Assembly: GCF_034661235.1 (NCBI RefSeq) | Contig: NZ_CP141059.1 | Span: 124,001 to 188,000 of the forward strand | Reading direction: 5' to 3' | DNA length: 64,000 nt | From: Nocardioides bizhenqiangii | GTDB lineage: Bacteria > Actinomycetota > Actinomycetes > Propionibacteriales > Nocardioidaceae | Shown: piece by piece, positions 1 to 8,130 of the stretch | How positions within the stretch are numbered: position 1 is the first letter of the stretch | How the letters are laid out: the number at the start of each line of letters is the position of its first letter | The notes under the pieces: generated by a model | The model's database searches: none | What the model saw: only the letters and a program-made list of their open reading frames with translations | What the model was told of the DNA's origin: nothing | Translations under genes and position numbers: made by a program

Positions 1-402
1 GGTACGACGTACGAGGTCGTGCACGGCATCGTCGCCGTCATCGCCGAGTGGGCGGCGCAGCACCCCAACCTCTACCGGTTCGTCGCCGCGCAGAAGCAGA
101 CCAAGAAGCTGCACCAGGCGCGGATGGGACGCAGCCGCTTCCTGGACGAGCTGTTCGTCGCCCTGAGCGCCTACCTGCGGCCGACCGAGGTGGTGCCGTC
201 AGCCCCCGACGGCGTCCTCGCCGGCCTGATCGGCATGGTCGACGCCAGCATCATCTGGTGGCTCGACCACAAGGACGAGACGCAGGACGAGGTCGTCGAC
301 CGGTTGACCCGGCAGGTGACGCTGGTGCTCACCGACATGCTGTCCCAGCTCGGGTTCGACGTGCCCGACGACATGGTGTTCGATCCCGGTGCCGACGAGT
401 AG
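1..402 (+). CDS. TetR-family regulator, C-terminal part (5' truncated)
   Basis: The reading frame is open from base 1 and ends at a TAG at 400-402, so only the C-terminal 133 residues are present. The DNA-binding helix-turn-helix would lie upstream of the window. The visible part is all-helical with a Trp-rich segment (IIWWLDH) followed by a helix ending near MLSQLGF. This is typical of the ligand-binding and dimerisation half of TetR regulators of fatty-acid or xenobiotic genes. The ligand cannot be inferred. The family call rests on overall pattern only, because the diagnostic N-terminus is missing. The next gene starts about 40 bp downstream on the same strand. Confidence 0.6.
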   Translation, partial: GTTYEVVHGIVAVIAEWAAQHPNLYRFVAAQKQTKKLHQARMGRSRFLDELFVALSAYLRPTEVVPSAPDGVLAGLIGMVDASIIWWLDHKDETQDEVVDRLTRQVTLVLTDMLSQLGFDVPDDMVFDPGADE

Positions 403-441
403 GTCCGGGGGCTGACCGCCCCTCCCGGGTAGGTTGACAAC

Positions 442-1569
442 GTGGGGGTCGCGTCCAGCATCGACCGCACCCAGCGCCGGGTCCCGATCCTCGGGGTCCC
501 GCTGGCGGTCATCTACAAGTACTTCGACGACCAGGGGAACTTCCTGGCCGCGGTGCTGACCTTCTATGCCTTCATCGCGATCTTCCCGCTGCTGCTGCTG
601 GGATCGTCGATCCTCGGGTTCGTCCTCCAGGGCTATCCGGAGCTCGAGAAGCAAGCCCTGGACTCGGCGCTCGCCCAGTTCCCCATCATCGGTAGCGAGC
701 TCGGGCGACCGGGTGGCCTGCAGGGTTCGATCAGCGCGATCGTCATCGGTGGCCTCGGCGCGCTCTACGGTGCGCTCGGCCTCGGTCTGGCGCTGCAGAA
801 CGTCCAGGCCACGGCGTGGGCGGTGCCGCGCAACATCCGGACGCACCCGGTGCTGACCCGGGTCAACAGCGTGGTCCTGATGGCCGTCGCGGGAACGGTC
901 ATCCTGGGCGTCGCCGTCCTGTCGGCGGTGGTGACCGAGACCGAGGTGCTCGGTTCGGTCTCGTCGGCCGGCTGGTTCCACTGGCTCGTCCGTCTGGTCA
1001 CCGTGCTGATCCTCGGCACCGTGATGACGGTCCTGCTGCGGATGGCGGCCGCCAAGGCCATCGAGCACGACATCGCCCGCGCCGCGCCGGGAGGCTTCAC
1101 CATCGCGGTCATGTGGGGGCTTCTCCAGTGGCTGGGCGCCGCTTACGTCGCCCGCGTCGTGAACACGGCCGAGAACAACGAGATGAACGCGACCTTCGCC
1201 CTGGTCCTGGGGCTGATGCTGCTGCTCTACGTGGGCGCGATCATGGGCGTGCTCGGCATCGAGGTCAACGTCGTGCTTGCCGAGAAGCTGTGGCCGCGGG
1301 CGCTGATGACGCCGTTCACCGACCAGGTCGACCTCACCGAGGCCGACCGCAAGGCCTACGCGATGTATGTCCAGAGCCAGCGGCACAAGGGATTCGAGAC
1401 GGTGTCGGTGCGCTTCGACGGCCGGGACGGCGACAGTCACGAGATCGTGCTCGACCCGCGCACCGAGGAGATCATCCAGCAGCGGATCCCCGCCGCTCCG
1501 CCGCCGCCGGAGCGCGGAGCGCCCGACCCGACGGAGCCGATCCGGCAGCCGCAGAACCCGGCGCACTAG
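442..1569 (+). CDS. YihY/BrkB-family integral membrane protein
   Basis: This 375-residue protein has about six hydrophobic segments, the first near residues 38-63 (FYAFIAIFPLLLLGSSILGF). The FYAFIAIFPLLL motif is the hallmark of the YihY/BrkB family, formerly misnamed ribonuclease BN. Family members are inner-membrane proteins of unsettled transport function. The C-terminal 90 residues are hydrophilic and end in a Pro-rich tail (AAPPPPERGAP), probably cytoplasmic. A GTG start is used. No strong ribosome site precedes it, but TTGACA lies just upstream, so a short-leader transcript is possible. Its stop overlaps by 3 bp the end of the convergent phosphatase gene. Confidence 0.85.
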   Translation: MGVASSIDRTQRRVPILGVPLAVIYKYFDDQGNFLAAVLTFYAFIAIFPLLLLGSSILGFVLQGYPELEKQALDSALAQFPIIGSELGRPGGLQGSISAIVIGGLGALYGALGLGLALQNVQATAWAVPRNIRTHPVLTRVNSVVLMAVAGTVILGVAVLSAVVTETEVLGSVSSAGWFHWLVRLVTVLILGTVMTVLLRMAAAKAIEHDIARAAPGGFTIAVMWGLLQWLGAAYVARVVNTAENNEMNATFALVLGLMLLLYVGAIMGVLGIEVNVVLAEKLWPRALMTPFTDQVDLTEADRKAYAMYVQSQRHKGFETVSVRFDGRDGDSHEIVLDPRTEEIIQQRIPAAPPPPERGAPDPTEPIRQPQNPAH

Positions 1570-2336
1570 GCCGGCTCGTCCTCCCTGAGCAGGTCGCGCA
1601 GCGCGGTGACGACGTCGTCGTCGAGGCCGAGGCCCTCGCGCAGGTACGCCGCGCGGTCGCCGTACCTCGCCTGGACGGCGTCGTAGCCGGAGCGGAGGTA
1701 CTCGATGTCTGCCACCAGCGTCGGCTCGAACACGGAGACGTGGTCGCCGCCGAGCACCGTGACGATCTCCGCCTCGACCCGGGCGCGGCTGCTGCCGGTG
1801 AGGGCGTTGGTCAGCAGGTAGTCGCTCTCGATGGTCGGGTCGTCGACGCCGGCGATGTGCAGCAGCAGGGCAGCGACCCACCCGGTGCGGTCCTTGCCGG
1901 CGGTGCAGTGGAAGAGCTGGGGTCCGCCGGTCGCGAGCTGGCGTAACAGCCCTCCGAACTCCACCCGGGCGGCCTCGCTGTCCACGAAGCTGCGGTAGAC
2001 GCGGTCCATCAGCTCGACCGCGCTGCGCCGGTCCCGCAGGGCGGCGACCTGCTCCATGGGGATGCCGGACACGTCGAAGTTGTGCCAGGTGGCGCCTGGC
2101 ACCGCGGCGTCGGGGTGCCGCTCGATCTCCGGCTTCGACCGCAGGTCCAGGACCGCCCGGAGGCCGAGACCGGCGAGTGTGTCGTGGTCGGACTCGTTCA
2201 GTCGCAGCTCGTTGGAACGGAAGAAGACGCCGCGTCGTACCCGGCCCCCGTCGTGGGTCGCGTAGCCCGCTCCGGCGACGTCGCGGAAGTTGTCGGCCGA
2301 CGCAAGCCGCAGGATCTCGTCGCTCGAGGAGGTCAC
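1566..2336 (-). CDS. Tyrosine-protein phosphatase (Y_phosphatase3 family)
   Basis: A 256-residue protein with the Cys phosphatase P-loop HCTAGKDRTG at about residues 143-152 and the conserved N-terminal NFRDV motif at 16-20. Both are diagnostic of the PtpB/Y_phosphatase3 family, which hydrolyses phosphotyrosine or phosphoinositides. No signal peptide is seen, so it is predicted cytoplasmic unless exported by another route. The GTG at 2336 was chosen because the earlier in-frame ATG at 2411 would run into the neighbouring anti-sigma gene and adds a low-complexity stretch not seen in the family. It lies 16 bp downstream of rskA on the same strand, so read-through is possible. The substrate is unknown. 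Confidence 0.88.
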   Translation of the reverse strand: MTSSSDEILRLASADNFRDVAGAGYATHDGGRVRRGVFFRSNELRLNESDHDTLAGLGLRAVLDLRSKPEIERHPDAAVPGATWHNFDVSGIPMEQVAALRDRRSAVELMDRVYRSFVDSEAARVEFGGLLRQLATGGPQLFHCTAGKDRTGWVAALLLHIAGVDDPTIESDYLLTNALTGSSRARVEAEIVTVLGGDHVSVFEPTLVADIEYLRSGYDAVQARYGDRAAYLREGLGLDDDVVTALRDLLREDEPA

Positions 2337-2352
2337 GGGCCGAGCGTAGGGC

Positions 2353-3111
2353 TCAGGCGGTGATCTCGATGACGGCAACCACATCGGGACCGGGCTCGGC
2401 CGAGCCACCATCGGGTTCGATGGTGATGCCCACTGCCGTGGCCTCGCTGGCGTCGCCCTCGAGCAGCACGGTGGCGTCGTCCTGGTCCGGCATCAGGCCT
2501 GCCGGCACCATCGAGCCCGCCGGGTCCTGCAGCCACAGCTCATAGACCTTGCCGTCGGGTGCCGGCGCCATGTCGTCCGTGATGACGACGGCGCGTCCCT
2601 CGGACCGGGAGACCACGACGGTGGCGCTGGACCCGTCAGGGAACTGCTGCTCGAAGTCCTCGCGGTCGTCCGCCTGCAGGACCGCCTCGGTGGCGGACAG
2701 GTTGGTGTCGTCGTCGGAGGCCCACGGCTTCAGCCACACCGTGGTCAGCAGGGCAACGACCACCAGGGCCGCTGCGACGAGGAGCGGCCCGGTGGACGCG
2801 AACCACGGCCGGCGGCGGGTCCGGTCGTCCGTCGCCTCGCTTCCGCGCTCGATGTGCGGCGGCAGCGGGCGGATCGTCTCGATGCCGGCGAGCACCTCGG
2901 CGCGCAGCCTGGCGGGAGGCTCGACCGGGTCCACCGCGAGCGCCGCGGCGGTCTCGCGCAGCGTCTCCACCTCGATCCGGCAGTCGGGGCAGCTCCGTAG
3001 GTGCGCCTCGAAGCGGGCCCGCTCGACGTCGTCGAGCGCGTCGACGACGTACGCACCCGTGAGTGCGTGTGCGTTGTCCCAGTCCGGCCGGGTCTCGTCG
3101 AGATCGCTCAT
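2353..3111 (-). CDS. rskA: RskA-type membrane anti-sigma factor
   Basis: A 252-residue protein with a zinc-binding anti-sigma motif (His37, Cys41, Cys44 in HLRSCPDC), one membrane span at about residues 108-127, and an extracytoplasmic RskA domain. The C-terminal part contains KVYELWL and pairs of acidic residues typical of RskA. Known RskA proteins hold SigK at the membrane and release it after regulated proteolysis. The start overlaps the sigK stop by 4 bp, so the two are translationally coupled, as expected for a sigma/anti-sigma pair. Confidence 0.9.
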   Translation of the reverse strand: MSDLDETRPDWDNAHALTGAYVVDALDDVERARFEAHLRSCPDCRIEVETLRETAAALAVDPVEPPARLRAEVLAGIETIRPLPPHIERGSEATDDRTRRRPWFASTGPLLVAAALVVVALLTTVWLKPWASDDDTNLSATEAVLQADDREDFEQQFPDGSSATVVVSRSEGRAVVITDDMAPAPDGKVYELWLQDPAGSMVPAGLMPDQDDATVLLEGDASEATAVGITIEPDGGSAEPGPDVVAVIEITA

Positions 3112-3713
3112 CGTCCTACTCCGATTGTGTCGCGAAGCCGGATCAGGCCGTCGCGAATCCTGGTTTTCGCCGTTCCGACCGGGAGGTCGAGCAGGACGGC
3201 CACCTCCGTGTGGGTGTAGCCGCCGAAGAACGCCAGCTCGATCGCCTCGCGCTGGACCTCGGTCAGGCCGCCGAGCGCGGCCCGCACCCGGCGTGCCTCG
3301 AGTGAGGCCTGGGCGGCGTCGGCCGTGACGTCGTGGGCGACCGTCTGGTTCCGGTGGTGGTACGTCGCGTCGCGCCGGGTCGCGGCCTCGGCGCTGCGCA
3401 CCCTGTCGACGGCCTTGCGGTGCACGATCGTGAGCAGCCAGGACAGTGCGCTCCCGCGCTCGGGATCGAACCGGCTGGCGGTGCGCCAGATCTCGAGGAA
3501 CGCCTCCTGGGTGACCTCCTCGGCCTGGGCCCGATCGCGGACGACCCTGACGGCGAGGCCGTGGACCCGGGCCGCGGTGGCGTCGTACAAGGAGGCGAAC
3601 GCGTCGCGGTCGCCCTTCGCCGAGCGCTGGAGCAGGTGCGCGAGCTCCGCGCCGCCGCCGGCCGGCGCCCCCGGGTGGGGGTCGCCGGCCTGCGCGGGTA
3701 CGCCGGGGTCCAT
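3108..3713 (-). CDS. sigK: ECF RNA polymerase sigma factor, SigK type
   Basis: A 201-residue ECF sigma factor. Region 2 includes AEEVTQEAFLEIWR, and region 4 includes GYTHTEVAVLLDLPVGTAKT with its helix-turn-helix. The ATG at 3713 was chosen over an upstream in-frame ATG at 3755 because GGAAGGAT sits just upstream of it. It is followed by rskA with a 4-bp overlap and preceded 38 bp upstream by a fasciclin lipoprotein gene on the same strand. In mycobacteria SigK drives the fasciclin proteins MPT70/MPT83. Here the same protein type is physically linked and carries a SigK-type promoter, which makes the SigK assignment firm. Confidence 0.9.
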   Translation of the reverse strand: MDPGVPAQAGDPHPGAPAGGGAELAHLLQRSAKGDRDAFASLYDATAARVHGLAVRVVRDRAQAEEVTQEAFLEIWRTASRFDPERGSALSWLLTIVHRKAVDRVRSAEAATRRDATYHHRNQTVAHDVTADAAQASLEARRVRAALGGLTEVQREAIELAFFGGYTHTEVAVLLDLPVGTAKTRIRDGLIRLRDTIGVGR

Positions 3714-3751
3714 GGGGTGATCCTTCCGTGTCCGGATCGATCGGGCGAGGG

Positions 3752-4393
3752 TCATTGGACCCCGGTCAGCACCTTGTCGATCACGTACACGGTGGCGTTG
3801 GCGGTCGGGATGTTGCCGCAGATCACGTTGGCGGTGACGGTGCCGTCGGAGACGGTCATGCCGCTCTCGGCGTCGCCCTCGATGGTGAGCGAGTCACCAG
3901 CGAGCGTGTCCTTGTCGCCGGGGACGGCGTCCGCGTCGGCGTTCTCGCCAAGGACGTGGTGCGCCAGGACCTTGTAGAGCGTGCTGTCCTGACCCTCCGC
4001 CATCCCGCCTTCGACGAGAGCGTTGAGGTCGGCCTCCGGGATCTCCGCGAACGCACCGTTGTACGGCGCGAACACGGTGAGCTCCTCGGCACCGTTGAGG
4101 GTGTCGCCGAGGCCGTCGACCGCGCCGACCGCGGTCACGAGCGTGGTCAGCAGCGGGTTGTTGCTCGCCGCGGTCGCGACCGGGTCGTTGACCATGCCGT
4201 CGAACGAGCCGGCGCCGTCGGTCGGGACCTCGGCACAACCGTCGCCGAAGGTCTGGGCCTCGGGGCTGTCGGCGGCGGCCTGGTCGCCGCCGCCGCTGGA
4301 CTTGTCGTCCTCGCCGCACGCAGCGAGGGTCAGGGAGAGCGCGATGGCCGCTGCGGCGATGCCGGACCCGCGGCGCAGGTGGTGGAGCTTCAT
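3752..4393 (-). CDS. Fasciclin (FAS1) domain lipoprotein, MPT83-like
   Basis: A 213-residue protein beginning with a lipoprotein signal peptide. The lipobox is LTLAAC with Cys26 as the lipidated residue, followed by a Gly/Ser/Asp-rich linker. A single FAS1 domain fills residues 65-213, with the H1 segment TVFAPYNGAFAEIP and the H2 segment ATVYVIDKVL. FAS1 domains act in cell-surface adhesion. The close relatives MPT70/MPT83 are SigK targets in mycobacteria. The ATG at 4393 gives the signal peptide directly, whereas the longer frame adds a Pro/Ser-rich stretch that hides it. A SigK-like promoter lies at 4441-4467. The gene sits between the molybdopterin oxidoreductase and sigK. Confidence 0.9.
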   Translation of the reverse strand: MKLHHLRRGSGIAAAAIALSLTLAACGEDDKSSGGGDQAAADSPEAQTFGDGCAEVPTDGAGSFDGMVNDPVATAASNNPLLTTLVTAVGAVDGLGDTLNGAEELTVFAPYNGAFAEIPEADLNALVEGGMAEGQDSTLYKVLAHHVLGENADADAVPGDKDTLAGDSLTIEGDAESGMTVSDGTVTANVICGNIPTANATVYVIDKVLTGVQ

Positions 4394-4440
4394 TGTGGTG
4401 GTGCCTTTCGTCTGGGGCGTTGCTGGAGGTGATGGAGGTG

Positions 4441-4467
4441 GTTCGGAGTGGTGCGGCGAACGGATGG
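4441..4467 (-). promoter_or_regulatory. SigK-type promoter of the fasciclin gene
   Basis: Read on the minus strand this is CCATCC, 15 bp, CCGAAC. The mycobacterial SigK consensus is CCATCC-N16-17-CCGAAT, so both hexamers match except the last base, with a spacer one base short. The -10 lies 47 bp upstream of the fasciclin ATG. Confidence 0.7.
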
Positions 4468-4472
4468 GTGGG

Positions 4473-5966
4473 TCAGGCGATCTCGACGATGACCTCGTGC
4501 AGGCCACTCGCACCGTCGGGGAAGGGTTCGGCACGGGCAGCGGTCTGGGGCTCGCCGTCGCCCGACACCGCTCGCGCCGAGATCCGGTGCGAGCCGCTCG
4601 GCGCCTGCCAGCGGTAGAACCACTGGCGCCAGTAGTCGTCGCCGCCGGAGGGCCCGAGGTTCGCGTCCCGCCAGCCCCCTCCGTCGACCTGGACCTGGAC
4701 CTTGGCGACGCCGCCGCGCTCCTGGGCCCACGCCACGCCGCCGATCACCACGTCGCCCGGGTCGAGCTCGGCCAGCGCCTTCGGGGTGTCGATCCGCGCC
4801 GAGATCTTGATCGGGGCGTCGGTCGCCCACCCGCGCTCGGTCCAGTAGGCGTCCTGCTCCGCATAGGTGGTCAGGGTCAGCCTGGTGAGCCACTTGGTCG
4901 CGCTGATGAACCCGTAGAGGCCGGGGACGATCATCCGCACAGGGAAGCCGTGCTCGCGCGGGAGCGGCTCGCCGTTCATGCCGACGCAGACCATCGCGTC
5001 GCGGCCGTCCGTGGCGAGCGCGAGCGGGGTGCTGATCGTCATGCCGTCGAAGTCGGTGGACAGGATCTGGTCGGCACGGTCGCCGACGCCGGCGAGGTCG
5101 AGCAGGTCGGTCAGCCGGACGCCCAGCCAGCGCGCGGCCCCGACGTACTCCCCGCCGACGCTGTTGGAGACGCAGGTGAGCGTGATGTCGCGTTCGATCA
5201 TGGGCATCTCGAGCAGCTCGTCGAAGGTCAGCGTGACCTTGCGGTCGACGTCGCCGTCGATGGTCAGTGTCCAGTCGTCGCTGCTCACCACCGGGGTGTC
5301 GAGGCGGGTGTCGACCCGGTAGAAGTCCTCGTTGTCCGTCTGGAACGGGGTGATGCCCGGGACCTGCTGGTCCAGCCCTCGCGCCAGCGGCGCCGCCGGG
5401 TCCGCCGGGTCGGGGAGGGTGACGTCCTCCGGTCGCAGCCGCAGCCTGGTGACCAGCTGACCGCCCACGCCCCCGACGAGGGCGATGGCGCCGACCACGC
5501 CGGCAGCGATGAGGACGCCGCGACGCCCGCGTGCCGGAGCGCCGACCTGCTCGCGCGAGAGCCACGCCAGTGCGCCGACCGCGCCGATGGCCGCGACCAG
5601 ACTCGGCCCCAGGTCGAGGACCGACGCCTCCGGTCGGGTCGCGACGGCGACGGCGGCGACTGCGACGAGCGCGACGAGCAGGCCGGCGCCGTACAGGAGG
5701 CGACGGCGGGCCAGCAGACCCGCCACCGCAGCGAGGGCGACGACGCCGGCGAAGACCGAGCCGACGAGGATCGGCTTGTCGGCGGTGCCGAACGTCCGGA
5801 TCGCCCACTCCTTCAGGGGTGTGGGCGTGAGGTCGATGACCGCGGCGCCGACGGCGAGCACCGGTGAGGTGTCCGCGTCCGTCAGCGCGGCAACGACGTG
5901 CGCGAGCCCGAGGCCGGTCAGCGTGGCGAGCACGCCGTAGAGAGCCCAGGGCAGTCGCGTCCTCAT
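4473..5966 (-). CDS. Membrane-anchored molybdopterin oxidoreductase (sulfite oxidase fold)
   Basis: A 497-residue protein. About four hydrophobic segments fill residues 1-170. An extracytoplasmic sulfite oxidase-type molybdopterin domain follows at about 210-395, and a dimerisation domain lies at about 400-497. Cys265 in DITLTCVSNSVGG is the expected molybdenum ligand. The GFPVRMIVPGLYG segment near residue 340 is characteristic of the fold. The substrate is unknown. Sulfite, methionine sulfoxide or reductive repair roles are possible for this membrane-linked subgroup. A SigK-type promoter ends 7 bp before the ATG, implying a leaderless mRNA. Co-regulation with the fasciclin protein suggests a shared envelope role. 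Confidence 0.88.
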   Translation of the reverse strand: MRTRLPWALYGVLATLTGLGLAHVVAALTDADTSPVLAVGAAVIDLTPTPLKEWAIRTFGTADKPILVGSVFAGVVALAAVAGLLARRRLLYGAGLLVALVAVAAVAVATRPEASVLDLGPSLVAAIGAVGALAWLSREQVGAPARGRRGVLIAAGVVGAIALVGGVGGQLVTRLRLRPEDVTLPDPADPAAPLARGLDQQVPGITPFQTDNEDFYRVDTRLDTPVVSSDDWTLTIDGDVDRKVTLTFDELLEMPMIERDITLTCVSNSVGGEYVGAARWLGVRLTDLLDLAGVGDRADQILSTDFDGMTISTPLALATDGRDAMVCVGMNGEPLPREHGFPVRMIVPGLYGFISATKWLTRLTLTTYAEQDAYWTERGWATDAPIKISARIDTPKALAELDPGDVVIGGVAWAQERGGVAKVQVQVDGGGWRDANLGPSGGDDYWRQWFYRWQAPSGSHRISARAVSGDGEPQTAARAEPFPDGASGLHEVIVEIA

Positions 5967-5973
5967 GGCGGTG

Positions 5974-6001
5974 GTTCGGTGCGGCGGTGGTTGGCGGATG
6001 G
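5974..6001 (-). promoter_or_regulatory. SigK-type promoter of the molybdopterin oxidoreductase gene
   Basis: On the minus strand the sequence is CCATCC, 16 bp, CCGAAC, matching the published SigK consensus in spacing and in 11 of 12 hexamer bases. The -10 ends at 5974 and the ATG is at 5966, so transcription should begin at or very near the start codon. Confidence 0.75.
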
Positions 6002-6027
6002 GTCAGCGGGTCGACCAAGATGGGGCC

Positions 6028-6801
6028 ATGGCCGACACCCCGCTCGAGCAGCCCGAGGAACTCGTCCACTACGAGGTCGCGGACCGGATCGCGACCATCA
6101 CCCTGGACTCGCCGCACAACCGCAACGCGCTGTCGCGCCAGCTCATCGCCGAGCTGTTCGAGAGGCTGGATCGCGCGGACCAGGATCCTGACGTCCTCGC
6201 TGTGGTGCTGAAGTCGTCCGGCCGGGTCTTCTGCTCGGGCGCCGACCTCTCCGAGGCCGCGACCACCCCGATGGAGGAGGGTGCCCGCGCGATCGTCACC
6301 CTGCAGCGCACGATCGTCGGGCTGAGCAAGCCCGTCGTGACGGTGGTGGCCGGCGCCGCCCGCGCGGGCGGCATTGGCATCGTGGCGGCCTCCGACATCG
6401 TGCTCACCGCGGAGGACGCGACGTTCGCGCTGACCGAGGTGAAGCTCGGCCTCGCGCCCGCCGTCATCTCGCTCACGGTGCTGCCACGCCTCACCCAGCG
6501 CGCCGCCGCGCTGACCGCCCTCGGTGGCGAGGTCTTCACCGGCACCGAGGCGGTGGCGATGGGGCTGGTGACCAGGGCGGTCCCGGCCGACCAGCTCGAC
6601 ACCGCGGTCGCCGAGCTCTGCGGTCAGCTCACGACCGGCGCGGCCCAGGGTCTCCGGGAGACGAAGCGGCTGCTCGCCGCCGACCTGCTCGAGCGGATCG
6701 ACGCCCGCGGCGAGGAGCTGGTCGCCCTCAGCGCCCGGCTCTTCGGCTCCGACGAGGCCCGCGAGGCCATGGTCGCCTTCCTCAACCGCAAGAAGGGCTG
6801 A
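6028..6801 (+). CDS. Enoyl-CoA hydratase/isomerase family protein
   Basis: A 257-residue crotonase-fold protein. The first oxyanion-hole segment is GRVFCSGADLSEA (about residues 68-80) and the second is AGAARAGGIGIVAASDIV. A Glu lies in FALTEVKLGLAP. These match hydratases acting on 2-enoyl-CoA in fatty-acid or branched-chain breakdown, but the exact acyl-CoA is not predictable. The ATG at 6028 was chosen because the longer in-frame start overlaps the divergent SigK promoter and adds unlike sequence. It stands alone between a divergent and a convergent neighbour. Confidence 0.88.
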   Translation: MADTPLEQPEELVHYEVADRIATITLDSPHNRNALSRQLIAELFERLDRADQDPDVLAVVLKSSGRVFCSGADLSEAATTPMEEGARAIVTLQRTIVGLSKPVVTVVAGAARAGGIGIVAASDIVLTAEDATFALTEVKLGLAPAVISLTVLPRLTQRAAALTALGGEVFTGTEAVAMGLVTRAVPADQLDTAVAELCGQLTTGAAQGLRETKRLLAADLLERIDARGEELVALSARLFGSDEAREAMVAFLNRKKG

Positions 6802-6817
6802 TCCGGCTGGGCTCCCG

Positions 6818-7384
6818 TCAGTTGTGCCGCACCCGCGGCCCCAGCCGGCAACGGTCGGAGCGGAACCCCGCGTCGATCCGGGCGTCGTCGATGAAGTGGA
6901 CCTGCTCGGTCTCGCGGCCCATCGACGCTCCGAACCGGATCCACCTCGGCCGGCCGATACAGGCCCGTGGCACCGTCACGACCACGCGTTCCTGGCGCGG
7001 CAGTGCCTTGCCGCGGAGGCCGCTGCAGTCGAGCACCTCGGGTCCGTGGAAGAGGAAGAGCGAGGTGTAGACCGTCCCGGCCCGCCGGTCGTGGTGCAGC
7101 GCCCACCGGTGGTTCGGGGTCTTGACGTCCCACGTCGCTACGTAACCGGTGCGCGGGAGGCTCCGGACCTTCAACCACAGTGTCGAGGTCCGGCCGCGAT
7201 GAACCGTCCCCGCGCGCACGATGTCGTGGTTCCGGTTCGCGGGCGCCAGCGCGGGCGTGCCGCTCGCGGGGACGCGGTAGACGTCGCGCGCGGCGTCCGT
7301 CGTGGTCTGTCGGCCCGCGTCGGCGGGCGCCGCTGTGAGCACGGCGGTGAGCAGCGCGGCGAGGAGCGCGGTGAGAGGTCGCAT
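6818..7384 (-). CDS. Secreted protein of unknown function (paralogue 1)
   Basis: A 188-residue protein with a classic Sec signal peptide (residues 1-23, cleavage near ADAG). The mature part is basic and probably beta-rich. Two Cys residues (in LDCSGLRG and ACIG) could form a disulfide. It shares layout and motifs with the next upstream gene: a D-x-x-R-D-V start to the mature domain, an H-D-I-V/Q-D-V-V strand, an L..R-x-L-P repeat, C-x-G-L-R, VV-x-x-P-R-x-C-I-G, and a final F/L-x-DDAR-hydrophobic block. No known family is recognised. The gene pair looks like a tandem duplication. Confidence 0.7.
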   Translation of the reverse strand: MRPLTALLAALLTAVLTAAPADAGRQTTTDAARDVYRVPASGTPALAPANRNHDIVRAGTVHRGRTSTLWLKVRSLPRTGYVATWDVKTPNHRWALHHDRRAGTVYTSLFLFHGPEVLDCSGLRGKALPRQERVVVTVPRACIGRPRWIRFGASMGRETEQVHFIDDARIDAGFRSDRCRLGPRVRHN

Positions 7385-7405
7385 GACGCCTCCTTCTCGA
7401 CCCGA

Positions 7406-8020
7406 TCAGTTGTAGGCGATCCGGGGCCCGAACGCCGGACCCTGGCGCAGGATGTTCCCGTCGAGCCGGGCGTCGTCGACGAGGAGTGTGCCGTTGTTGA
7501 GCGCGCGAAACGCCGACCCGCCGGTGCGGATCCATTCCCGTGGACCGATGCAGCGGCGGGGGAACGTCATCACCACCCGCTCGGCGTCGTCGACCCGTCG
7601 GGCGCGGAGCCCGGCACAGTCCTGGCGGCCCTCGCCGTCGGTCCGCTCGAAGAAGGCCTCGGGCCTGCGTGACTCGTGGATGTAGCCCACCGACCAGGTA
7701 GCCGTCGCCGTGCGGACCCGCCAGAAGACCCAGAAGTCGCGGAGGGGGAGGTCGCGGACGGTCAGAGCGAGCCGCACCCGACCGCCGCCGTACCTCACCG
7801 CGATGCTGACGACGTCCTGCGCGTGGTTGCGAGGCCGCGGCTCTGTTGTCGGAGCTCCCGTGTTCCGGAAAACAGCGTGGACGACGTCCCGCCGGTCGTC
7901 GCGGGTTCGCTGCTGTTCGGCGGCCGCCGGAGATGTCGCGGTGAGGAGCAGGGCAACCGTCAGCAGCACGCCTACGGCCGCCGAGGGACGTCCGCGCCGG
8001 CCACGCGGTGAGATCGTCAT
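7406..8020 (-). CDS. Secreted protein of unknown function (paralogue 2)
   Basis: A 204-residue protein with an N-terminal signal sequence (RGRR, a hydrophobic run, then SPAAAE). The mature domain is related to the downstream paralogue: RDDRRDVVHAV, QDVVSIAVRYGG, LTVRDLPLRDFW, QDCAGLRARR, VVMTFPRRCIGPREW and VDDARLDGN. The ATG at 8020 gives a normal signal peptide. A longer in-frame start at 8125 would overlap the helR leader. The 21-bp gap to paralogue 1 suggests one transcript. No enzyme motif is visible. Confidence 0.68.
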   Translation of the reverse strand: MTISPRGRRGRPSAAVGVLLTVALLLTATSPAAAEQQRTRDDRRDVVHAVFRNTGAPTTEPRPRNHAQDVVSIAVRYGGGRVRLALTVRDLPLRDFWVFWRVRTATATWSVGYIHESRRPEAFFERTDGEGRQDCAGLRARRVDDAERVVMTFPRRCIGPREWIRTGGSAFRALNNGTLLVDDARLDGNILRQGPAFGPRIAYN

Positions 8021-8072
8021 GACGACAGTGTGGACCGAGTTCGCCGACCACGGTGTGTAGAGTTGGGAAGTT

Positions 8073-8091
8073 GTTGCTCCTGAGGGGCAAC
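8073..8091 (+). promoter_or_regulatory. 19-bp imperfect inverted repeat in the helR leader
   Basis: Eight-base arms GTTGCTCC and GGGGCAAC flank TGA, with 7 of 8 positions paired. A TAGAGT -10-like hexamer lies at 8058-8063, so the repeat would sit just after the transcription start and 40 bp before the chosen GTG. helR genes in other actinobacteria are induced through an inverted repeat called the rifamycin-associated element. Whether this repeat matches that consensus I cannot verify. Confidence 0.45.
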
Positions 8092-8130
8092 GTCTTGGAC
8101 TCGGTAGCGAACACAGCGGGGGCATCGTCG

